Program-made: the position numbers and the translations under genes
NCBI GenBank assembly: GCA_012798745.1
Contig: JAAZMQ010000100.1
Coordinates: 1-9,881, forward strand
Direction of reading: 5' to 3'
Length of the DNA: 9,881 bases
DNA from: Bacteroidales bacterium
GTDB taxonomy: Bacteria > Bacteroidota > Bacteroidia > Bacteroidales > Dysgonomonadaceae
Shown: one piece after another, positions 1 through 6,550 of the stretch
How positions within the stretch are numbered: position 1 is the first letter of the stretch
Layout of the letters: each line of letters opens with the position of its first letter
Notes under the pieces: generated by a model
The model's database searches: none
What the model saw: only the letters and a program-made list of their open reading frames with translations
What the model was told of the DNA's origin: nothing

Positions 1-425
1 TCTCGTGGATTTGGACCAATTTTATAATACAAGATAATATCACCATTATCTCTTTTATAAAGAACCGGATTCCAGCAAGGATATTGTAGCGTATCGTTTA
101 CAATACCATCAGCAACCTTTACAGGAATACCCCATCTGTCTTCATCTTCTTTTGCTGAAGTGTAAATGCAAACATCTTTATCTCCTTCACGAGTGCCTCC
201 AAACCATGCGGCTAAAAAACTATCTTCTGTTTCCACAATAGTAGAAGCATGACATTCAGGAAACGGTGCTTTCTCAAAAATAAAACCTGCCGAAAAAATC
301 TCAAATTCTAGTTTTTCAAGAGAACTCCTTCCACAACCATAAAATGCCAATAAAATCATTATAAATATACTACTATTTTTAATATTTCCTTTATAAAAAA
401 TTAAACGCATAACGACTGTTTTCAT
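1..425 (-). CDS. Sialidase-like BNR lipoprotein, N-terminal part (runs off left edge)
   Basis: The frame is open from ATG at 425 down to base 1, giving 141 residues with no stop; the 3' end lies outside the window. The N-terminus has basic residues (R7, K12, K16), a hydrophobic stretch at about 20-29 and Cys31 in the context AFYGCG. This suggests a lipoprotein signal, so the enzyme is probably anchored to an outer membrane face. From residue 46 the sequence matches the BNR_2 sialidase-like propeller family: HAST (59-62), AAWFGGTREGDKDV (72-85), a Trp followed by P (98-101), then YPCWNPVL (115-122) and KIGPNPR at the edge. Many annotated 'exo-alpha-sialidase' proteins of this group are not proven sialidases. 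No FRIP motif or Asp box is visible in this part, so the substrate is open. It starts 25 bp after the preceding gene, so it is probably the next cistron. Met6 (ATG at 410) is an equally possible start. Confidence 0.85.
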   Translation of the reverse strand, partial: MKTVVMRLIFYKGNIKNSSIFIMILLAFYGCGRSSLEKLEFEIFSAGFIFEKAPFPECHASTIVETEDSFLAAWFGGTREGDKDVCIYTSAKEDEDRWGIPVKVADGIVNDTLQYPCWNPVLYKRDNGDIILYYKIGPNPR

Positions 426-450
426 AAGTAATTATTTTTTGAATACCGAA

Positions 451-2679
451 TTATTCCCTAATTATACCCAGAAAACGTCCCAGCCAGTATGGCAGAAGCC
501 AAATATCTCCGGCACTCAATTCCGAATTTCCATTATCTCCCTCCCGATCGAGCCGAAACATATTGGTGTTATGCCGTTGCACCGGACGTTCATCTGGTGG
601 CAAAGCTTCAACAATGGTTTGATTTCTAAAGTTAGGCTCTAAAAATTCAATATCTTTTCGGTGACTATTTTCAATATTCCACTGAATGAGATCAAGTGGG
701 TGCTCCTGTAAATACCATATAGCTTCTTCGAGATCAAATTCGTTACTTACCATACCAGTAAACAAGTTCCATAATCCATCTTTCTCAGGACGTTCATACT
801 GCCAATGATCGATAATTGCATTTCTATACATACTTTTTAAGGTGTCATTAAAGGCATACCGATAAAGACCCCAATAGCCGAGAAAATACATTTCATCATC
901 TGAATGGTTCCAAGATTCTGACAACATCCTGGCCCATTCATCAGAATTTTCCGGAGCCTTTCCAATTTCTCCCATGGGCCGCATCAAATTTTCAAGATAG
1001 CCATGTTCATACATCAATTTAAAAGCCTTTTCTTTGTAAGTTTCTTTCCGGGTAAAATGATATGCTGTTTGTAGCATAGACACAATATTGGAACTATATA
1101 ACTTACGATCACCCACACAAGTGGGGAGTTCATTTACATAATCGGGATTCCATCTTCCCCAAGTAGTTGGTTTGCCATCATAATCAATGAGATAAAAATC
1201 ATTATCCACAATATGTTGCATTAGTTCGTCGAGCAATCTTACTGCTTTGTTCCGAACCGGTTCTACATCCATTAATTCAGCTATAACACCAAATACAAAT
1301 ACATGGCCAATTGCCTCATCACTACTGGTAGTAGCTTTCCAAACCCATTCCGGATCAAAAGAATGTTGCCAACGTTCGGGATCTGAAAGAACATCTATAT
1401 AACCACTACGTTCAAACGAGCGTGCAGGAAATCCCGATACCGGATTGATGGTATAAAGACGCTCCATTGCATCGAGTGATTCAATACAATTTTGCAAAGC
1501 TTCTTCCGACTTATTTACTGCATATCGAAATACCTGACTGCCCAGATACATGGACGTCCATAATCCATCATTATCTGAATCAGCAAGATAACCTGTTGAA
1601 ATATTTCCGTTTTTCAACCCATTTAATGTGGCATTAAACCCATAACGAATGTGACGGCTGCGAACCTGATCTTCAAAATATAAAGCCTTTTCATATAATG
1701 TTATTTCTTTAAAACAAAGTTGGCTCAATCCTTTTTCTGTGAGAATCAAAACCGAATTATCCGGTCCTTCAGCGATGTCAATCACATAGTTATTGGGGAG
1801 CCAGCGCTGTCCGTAATAATAGTTAAATTTACCATCGTTACGCAACATATAAGCGCCTTTGGGCGAACCAAACCAAATGTTGCCATTTATCTCTTTTACA
1901 ACAGTAATTTGAGTAACAGGTAGTTTCGTGCAAATTTCACCGATTTGTTCTTGTTTAAGATTATCAATTTCAATATAACCATTTGATGTCCCGATGATGA
2001 TTTTCGTGCCAAAGGCAACAATATCAAAAGATGTGAAATTGTCACCTTTAATGATAGTTTTTAATTCTTTTTTATGAGGCGAAAAAACATGAAGCGATTT
2101 GGATGTCAAGATCCAAAATTTTCCCGTGGGCAGAGAAAATTTCAGTTCGATAACTGATTCCGAAGTCCTCCCTTTCCATAGCTGTTCCGATTCTTTTAAC
2201 AATTTCAACTCTTTATCTTCAGCAATTAAGAAAGTGAATTCTTCTCCTCCTGCAAACAATTTTGCTTTAGACATCCCGTGTTTTGAAAAAAGTTTTCCTG
2301 CCCAAGCATTGCTCAATACAGCTTTATCGTCGAGGTAAACCAATTGTTCTTTATATACCATGAGATCTGCAATATTTTTGTCTGACATAGGACGATAGGT
2401 CTTGTCGGGTTCAAGTGTCCCGGGATATAAGAACATGCCGTCATGTGGGTGTAACAATCCGATTGACGATAACACTTGAATTTTTCCGTTGCGATCCGCA
2501 GCCACCCTCTTTAATGAAGCTCCTGTTTGATCGAAATAATATTTAATGCTGTAATCTTGAATAAAAGGTTTATCTATCCAATATGAATTCGGGCCTTGTG
2601 CATTTAATATTCTAAAATTCGTCAATCCCAGAAACAATATGAATAGAACTAATCTGTGAAATCGTAGTATTTTCTTCAT
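451..2679 (-). CDS. Secreted two-part protein: beta-propeller-like N-half, alpha/alpha-toroid-like C-half, family not recognised
   Basis: This encodes 742 residues from ATG to TAA. A Sec signal peptide is clear (MKKILRFHR, then a hydrophobic core, likely cleaved after LNA at 27). Residues 30-330 contain repeated short beta-like units such as NGNIWFGSPKGAYML (265-279) and DNSVLILTEKGLSQL (307-321), resembling the 'two-component regulator propeller' repeats of Bacteroidota. There is no transmembrane helix, kinase or DNA-binding domain after it. Residues 340-742 look like a helical toroid with conserved-looking acidic/aromatic motifs: YLADSDNDGLW (364-374), NPVSGFPARSFERSG (412-426), TSSDEAIGH (451-459), TTWGRWNPDY (505-514), SWNHSDDEMYF (589-599) and the C-terminal GDIWLLPYWLGR (724-735). 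Such motifs fit an (alpha/alpha)6 glycosidase or lyase, but I cannot name a family; function is inference from fold impression and neighbours. It lies 124 bp after the broken phosphatase gene and 25 bp before a BNR lipoprotein gene. Confidence 0.9.
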   Translation of the reverse strand: MKKILRFHRLVLFILFLGLTNFRILNAQGPNSYWIDKPFIQDYSIKYYFDQTGASLKRVAADRNGKIQVLSSIGLLHPHDGMFLYPGTLEPDKTYRPMSDKNIADLMVYKEQLVYLDDKAVLSNAWAGKLFSKHGMSKAKLFAGGEEFTFLIAEDKELKLLKESEQLWKGRTSESVIELKFSLPTGKFWILTSKSLHVFSPHKKELKTIIKGDNFTSFDIVAFGTKIIIGTSNGYIEIDNLKQEQIGEICTKLPVTQITVVKEINGNIWFGSPKGAYMLRNDGKFNYYYGQRWLPNNYVIDIAEGPDNSVLILTEKGLSQLCFKEITLYEKALYFEDQVRSRHIRYGFNATLNGLKNGNISTGYLADSDNDGLWTSMYLGSQVFRYAVNKSEEALQNCIESLDAMERLYTINPVSGFPARSFERSGYIDVLSDPERWQHSFDPEWVWKATTSSDEAIGHVFVFGVIAELMDVEPVRNKAVRLLDELMQHIVDNDFYLIDYDGKPTTWGRWNPDYVNELPTCVGDRKLYSSNIVSMLQTAYHFTRKETYKEKAFKLMYEHGYLENLMRPMGEIGKAPENSDEWARMLSESWNHSDDEMYFLGYWGLYRYAFNDTLKSMYRNAIIDHWQYERPEKDGLWNLFTGMVSNEFDLEEAIWYLQEHPLDLIQWNIENSHRKDIEFLEPNFRNQTIVEALPPDERPVQRHNTNMFRLDREGDNGNSELSAGDIWLLPYWLGRFLGIIRE

Positions 2680-2768
2680 ATTATTAGCTTAATAATGTAA
2701 ATTAAAAGTAAAAACAATTTTATGGAATTTCATATCATGCAAGAAAAACATTTAGTATGAAGACAAAC

Positions 2769-2776
2769 CAAAAATA
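2769..2776 (-). promoter_or_regulatory. Possible Bacteroidota -7 box (TATTTTTG) before the 742-residue gene
   Basis: On the minus strand this reads TATTTTTG, which fits the TAnnTTTG consensus of the Bacteroidota housekeeping promoter. It lies about 90 bases before the start codon at 2679, inside the longest intergenic gap of the window (2680-2803, 124 bp). I see no TTTG at the expected -33 distance, and such AT-rich strings arise easily by chance. It is therefore only a candidate for an internal promoter. The rest of this gap is AT-rich with no convincing terminator hairpin, apart from a 10-bp AT palindrome at 2798-2807 overlapping the phosphatase stop. Confidence 0.2.
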
Positions 2777-3292
2777 TGTTATCTATTACATTTGGTTATA
2801 ATATTATGGTAGGTTTAACAATTTCTCTATTTTTGATTTGAATATTGTATTTTCCATAAACCCTGTAAAATATTCTGCCCCTGGACCAAAAGCAAAAACA
2901 GGAACGGGAACCCCGGTATGATTTGTAGTACCGAATTCTACTTTTAAAGAATCTGAACCAAATTCACCATCCAGCAATGCCATTCCTCCTGTTTCATGAT
3001 CAGCAGTTATAATTACTAATGTATTACCTTCTTTTTGTGCGTAATCCAAAACATGGTCAATGGTTTGATCAAAATCGAGCATTTCTTTTATAACTTGCTC
3101 AGTATTATTAGCATGAGCAGCCCAATCAATTTGTGAACCTTCAACCATTAGAAAGAATCCTTTTGGGTTATTGTCTAAAATATTAATAGCCGCCATCGTT
3201 GCATCTGCAAGCATGTTTCCCCTCTCCGGCATTAAAGGGGGGTGTTGATCATATAATAATCCCGCCAACTTACCAGATTTAATCTTTTTTAC

Positions 3293-3295
3293 CTA
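3293..3295 (-). other. Second in-frame amber codon of the phosphatase (codon 193)
   Basis: The coding strand reads TTG GAT TAG GTA AAA, translating as AYTLD-stop-VKKIKSGKLAG. Recognisable phosphatase sequence continues in the same frame on both sides. The missing residue was probably Glu or Gln, one base away from TAG (GAG or CAG). Confidence 0.9.
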
Positions 3296-3383
3296 ATCCA
3301 ACGTATAAGCTATCTGATAATTTTTATTTTTTAATTCTTCTAAAAGATTTCGTCCATCTTTACGTTTTTCAAAACATATTCGT

Positions 3384-3391
3384 CCCCCCCC
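3384..3391 (-). repeat. Homopolymer of eight G (coding strand) inside the phosphatase gene
   Basis: Eight C on the plus strand, read as G8 on the coding strand, encode the Gly-rich FIGGG motif (about residues 159-163). The reading frame stays in register through the tract, so no slippage is present in this sequence. It is the longest G/C homopolymer I noticed in an otherwise AT-rich window. Confidence 0.9.
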
Positions 3392-3568
3392 AATGAAAAC
3401 GTCTATGTCAGTTTTTAAATAATCAGCAGCTATTTCTTCAGTCATATTTCGATTGATTTGATGTGCAATAAAAGAAGCAGGGGTAGCATGAGTTACATCA
3501 CAAGCTACTACAATACCGGTTGAAAATTGATTTCGTTCTAAAATCTCAAGTATCGATTCCGCTTTAAT

Positions 3569-3571
3569 CTA
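3569..3571 (-). other. First in-frame amber codon of the phosphatase (codon 101)
   Basis: The coding strand reads CCG GAT TAG ATT AAA, translating as GMSPD-stop-IKAESILEIL. The spacing between GMSPD and SIL is what the family normally shows, so this looks like a point substitution in place of one amino acid rather than an insertion or deletion. Confidence 0.9.
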
Positions 3572-3923
3572 ATCCGGACTCATACCAATCATCCCATTTT
3601 TTGTTTTTATTCCACAAGCGATGGCTGTTCCTCCTGCACTAGAGTCGGTAGTGAAGTGATTTGCCGAATAGGTTTTTGAAAATCCGACATAAGTACAACG
3701 TTCTAAAGCTAAATAATTATTATTGGCGACCATGCCAGCGTAAAGTTGAGGCAATCCCATTCCATCACCAATCATAATAATTACATTTTTAGGGTTTTCT
3801 TGAGCAAAACCCGAGGGAATTATGAAGAAAAATGTAGCTATTACTGCACTAAAATAAAAAGATTTTTTCATTATTTTTTGTTTTTATTGGTAAAGCAATT
3901 ATTATATAAATCAAAAATGAAAT

Positions 3924-4916
3924 TTATAGATATTTTTTAAAAAACTCATCCATTTTCTTTTGCAAAAAAATATTCACCCGTTCGAAAATGTCCATAGCAT
4001 GAGGCCATAATGGAAGTCTATAATATTCACATGGAACCCCTAAGGCATCTAGCCTGGCCTTTAACGTATCCGACTGACTAATAGGAATTACATTGTCGGA
4101 TGTTCCATGAAAAATTAATGTAGGAGGACTGGAACTTTTCACGTAATTTATAGGCGAAGCTTCATAGTATAGTTCAGGTTTATCTTCGAATGAGTACCCT
4201 ATACAACTTGCTACCAACTGTTGATTTCTAGCATAGAAGGTAGTTATATCTACCGGCCCATAAATATCTACTACGGTTTTTATACGGTGTTCATTCTCGG
4301 AAAAATAATTATTATCCTTTATCCGAATTGACTTTCCCCACCCATAACCTGCTAACATAGCCAAATGCGCACCCGCCGATCCTCCTATTATTGCAACACG
4401 ATCGGGATTATAACCGTAATTTTCACCGTTTTCGAAAAGCCATGCTAATGCATCGGTAACGTCTTCTATTGCAGCTGGATAAATACCGTCGCGCAACAAT
4501 CTATAAGACACGGTTGCAGTCATATATCCTTTTTCCGCAAAACTAACCAAATAAACCAAGTAATCGGAACGTTTGCCACTTTTATAACTTCCACCATGAA
4601 TAAATAACAGCAAAGGCAAAGGTTCAACTGCATCCTTTGGGCGATAAAAATCCATTTGTAACGATTTACCGTTTACGTTTTTATATTCCACATTCTTGAT
4701 CTCCTCAATGGTTTCAGGAATTTTGGGTTTTAAATCAACCATTTTTTCCAAACCCACACCTACAGCCAAATAATTCAGTTTTTCAAAATGATAACCTATC
4801 GGTGGTTTTTCGGGGAACAAAAATCCTATGGTTCGGGGTGTGACCATTAGCAAGCAAAAAAGTATAAAAATCAGCAGTAAACCCTTTCCAATTAGTTTTA
4901 AAATATTATTTTTCAT
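3924..4916 (-). CDS. Membrane-anchored alpha/beta hydrolase, BD-FAE / carbohydrate esterase type
   Basis: This encodes 330 residues, ATG to TAA. It is a serine esterase of the alpha/beta-hydrolase fold, related to the BD-FAE and hormone-sensitive-lipase-like families that remove acetyl, feruloyl or similar ester groups from polysaccharides. The oxyanion motif is HGGSYKSGKR (107-116) and the nucleophile elbow is GGSAG (178-182, Ser180). The acid is Asp274 in FHGTSDNVIP (269-278) and the base is His306 in LWPHAMD (303-309), so the triad is complete. Residues 11-34 form a strongly hydrophobic segment without an obvious cleavage site, suggesting an N-terminal membrane anchor rather than a secreted enzyme. 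Residues 35-75 form a linker before the catalytic domain. The gene sits 72 bp after the ceramidase-like gene and 52 bp before the phosphatase, consistent with one transcript. The ester it cleaves is unknown; a peptidase-like activity (S9 relatives) is less likely because there is no propeller. Confidence 0.92.
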   Translation of the reverse strand: MKNNILKLIGKGLLLIFILFCLLMVTPRTIGFLFPEKPPIGYHFEKLNYLAVGVGLEKMVDLKPKIPETIEEIKNVEYKNVNGKSLQMDFYRPKDAVEPLPLLLFIHGGSYKSGKRSDYLVYLVSFAEKGYMTATVSYRLLRDGIYPAAIEDVTDALAWLFENGENYGYNPDRVAIIGGSAGAHLAMLAGYGWGKSIRIKDNNYFSENEHRIKTVVDIYGPVDITTFYARNQQLVASCIGYSFEDKPELYYEASPINYVKSSSPPTLIFHGTSDNVIPISQSDTLKARLDALGVPCEYYRLPLWPHAMDIFERVNIFLQKKMDEFFKKYL

Positions 4917-4988
4917 GTTTAAAATGAATATATTTGAATTGTCTGAACTTTCATATCCTTATTCTCAATCATGATGATCGAATTTCAT

Positions 4989-6545
4989 CTACTCTCCTAA
5001 CTCCGCAAGCATTTCCAGTAAATTTCGATGTAATATAGGTCCTGTTTCCGGTCCTAACGAATTTTCCTCGCCATACGGTGGTTTCTCGTTTCTGTAAGCA
5101 AAAGGCGATTTCGTATCCCACTGACTTTTGGGAATAATGTACCCTATTTCATCATTTGCTAGTCCGATAATAAACTTGTATTTTCCAGGCATCATATCAC
5201 GAATAGGTGGAACTTCCACAGGATCAATCTCAAAATCTCGGCCTTTAGGAGCTTCGATTCCACCATTTATAATTTCGGGATAAATCTCACCGGGAACCGT
5301 CACAAATGAAACAGGTCCAATTCTAAAAACAGCCAGTTCAGTACGTATCTTCATCCAACCAGCCATACCTCGGTCAAGAACACCCAATACACTGGCCAAT
5401 TTAAACAACGAATTTTTTATAGGGAGTTTCAACGTACGAACAACCAGTGAGATTCCGGCAGTTTCGATGACTTCAGATGGATTCTCCATGGCCTCCAACG
5501 CTAATAACGAAAGCTGATTTCCCTGTGCAGCTGCTTTCTTAAATGTCGGTTCTCTTATATCTTCCCCCGTAAACGGATCTGTTATAGGATGACTAGGATG
5601 AGTACACATTAATCCACCTACCGCTCCGTTCATGTAAATGGAAACTCCGCCAATGCCTGACTTTATCAAGCTGTCTCCTAAAAGAATACCCTTCTCAACT
5701 CCTTCTCTAAAAAAATGAGGGAAATCGGACGAAATAAGTAAATTCCCACTCCACAGTGTTTCGGGATGATTACCCCAAGCCAACAGGCTTCCCAACGTTT
5801 TATTATCTTCTTTATCAATTACTTTAATAAAACGCAATCCGGCGTCGAAAACCTCAGGTTGACGGGTATCCTTAACCTGACAGATAGCTCCCGTCAAATC
5901 CTGTGAAATTTCCAAACGGACAGGTCGAAGATTTCTTACAGCAGCTTCCACTGATTTCACTACTTGCTCTTTTACAAACTGTTTGTATTTAATATTTATG
6001 CCACTTTTGAAAGGTGTTTCGCCCCAAAGTCCCATTAAATCAGGACCTGCATGTGTATGGGTGGAGGCAATAATGGTATAGGTTAATCCCCATTCCTTTG
6101 GTAACATTTTGCGTACATCCACCACATCATCATGCATAAAACCGATAACATCGAGAATAACGAGTGCCAAACGGGTTTTGTTGTCATCAAGAATCATCGT
6201 ACGTGCCCAAATATCGTCGTGCACACCATTGGCAGGCTTGCTGTTACTAAAACCCGCCATCCAAATCGGATCAAACATTCTGTTGCCATTATCATCAATA
6301 AAATAATCGCCATCTTTTGGCCTATATTTAGCATCTCCGTTTTTATCCGCCCACCGATCAAGAACTTCAGGTGTGATAGGCATAGCAGCAAATCCAGCTT
6401 TTAATTCTGAAGGAATGTTGTTGAAAATTTTCAAATCGACAGTATATCCCGAATGCCTATCTTTGATATTTGAGAAACACCAAAACGAAACACTGATAAG
6501 AATTAAAATGATGAATGTCCCCAAAATTTTGAAAATCTTTTTCAT
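4989..6545 (-). CDS. Neutral/alkaline ceramidase-like metallohydrolase with N-terminal membrane segment
   Basis: This encodes 518 residues, ATG to TAG. It matches the N-terminal catalytic domain of neutral/alkaline non-lysosomal ceramidases, zinc amidases that cleave N-acyl bonds of sphingolipids. Visible metal-site motifs are STHTHAGPD (161-169, His163 and His165), WGNHPETL (257-264, His260), VPGE (417-420, Glu420) and NDEIGYI (464-470, Tyr469). The order and spacing match the known His/His/Glu/Tyr ligands. The usual nucleophile loop (GDVSPN in characterised ceramidases) appears here as NGAVGGLM (306-313), without the serine. The immunoglobulin-like C-terminal domain of classical ceramidases is absent, as in many Bacteroidota and Planctomycetota relatives. 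Residues 67-88 are rich in Asp/Asn/Gly (DKNGD, DDNGN) and could bind calcium. A hydrophobic N-terminus (4-25) suggests a membrane anchor or uncleaved signal. The start lies 5 bp after the stop of the upstream gene, so translation is probably coupled. The substrate may be a different amide or ester, not ceramide. Confidence 0.88.
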   Translation of the reverse strand: MKKIFKILGTFIILILISVSFWCFSNIKDRHSGYTVDLKIFNNIPSELKAGFAAMPITPEVLDRWADKNGDAKYRPKDGDYFIDDNGNRMFDPIWMAGFSNSKPANGVHDDIWARTMILDDNKTRLALVILDVIGFMHDDVVDVRKMLPKEWGLTYTIIASTHTHAGPDLMGLWGETPFKSGINIKYKQFVKEQVVKSVEAAVRNLRPVRLEISQDLTGAICQVKDTRQPEVFDAGLRFIKVIDKEDNKTLGSLLAWGNHPETLWSGNLLISSDFPHFFREGVEKGILLGDSLIKSGIGGVSIYMNGAVGGLMCTHPSHPITDPFTGEDIREPTFKKAAAQGNQLSLLALEAMENPSEVIETAGISLVVRTLKLPIKNSLFKLASVLGVLDRGMAGWMKIRTELAVFRIGPVSFVTVPGEIYPEIINGGIEAPKGRDFEIDPVEVPPIRDMMPGKYKFIIGLANDEIGYIIPKSQWDTKSPFAYRNEKPPYGEENSLGPETGPILHRNLLEMLAELGE

Positions 6546-6550
6546 CTCGA

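Larger units (their letters stand above)
2804..3871 (-). pseudogene. Alkaline phosphatase gene interrupted by two in-frame TAG codons
   Basis: Read through, the frame from ATG at 3871 to TAA at 2804 gives 355 codons, a normal length for a single-domain bacterial alkaline phosphatase. Codons 101 (3569-3571) and 193 (3293-3295) are TAG; there is no frameshift. A signal peptide ends near GFA at 23. Metal and catalytic motifs are intact across all three pieces. The first has MIGDGMG (33-39, Asp36) and TTDSSAGG (74-81, nucleophile Ser77 directly after Asp76). The middle, which no complete ORF covers, has THATPASF (127-134) and FIGGG (159-163). The last has MVEGSQIDWAAHANN (242-256), ITADHETGG (288-296) and NHTG (317-320). 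The family releases phosphate from monoesters in the periplasm. As written, only a 100-residue stub would be made. A possible TTG restart at 3268 would give a C-terminal fragment lacking the nucleophile. Alternatives are a recent pseudogene, amber suppression or base-calling errors. Confidence 0.85.

Noticed and set aside
2798..2807. Palindrome ATAATATTAT at the end of the phosphatase gene as a terminator
   Set aside because: It has no loop, no G/C pairs and does not extend beyond 10 bp, so it would not form a stable terminator hairpin.
2804..3268. Independent 154-residue gene starting at TTG 3268
   Set aside because: It is the C-terminal third of the alkaline phosphatase in the same frame. 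It lacks the nucleophile and the first metal ligand, and it has no signal peptide.
3293..3571. Genome-wide recoding of TAG as glutamine (genetic code 15), as in some gut phages
   Set aside because: The other genes here hold over 2,800 sense codons with many ordinary Gln codons and no internal TAG. The ceramidase-like gene ends with TAG where the protein naturally ends. Reading through that TAG would add only about eight residues before TGA, so that gene alone is not decisive, but the absence of internal TAG elsewhere is.
4917..4988. Short palindrome ATCATGAT (4968-4975) in the spacer as an operator or terminator
   Set aside because: Eight base pairs in a 72-bp AT-rich spacer is expected by chance, and nothing else of regulatory form is visible there.
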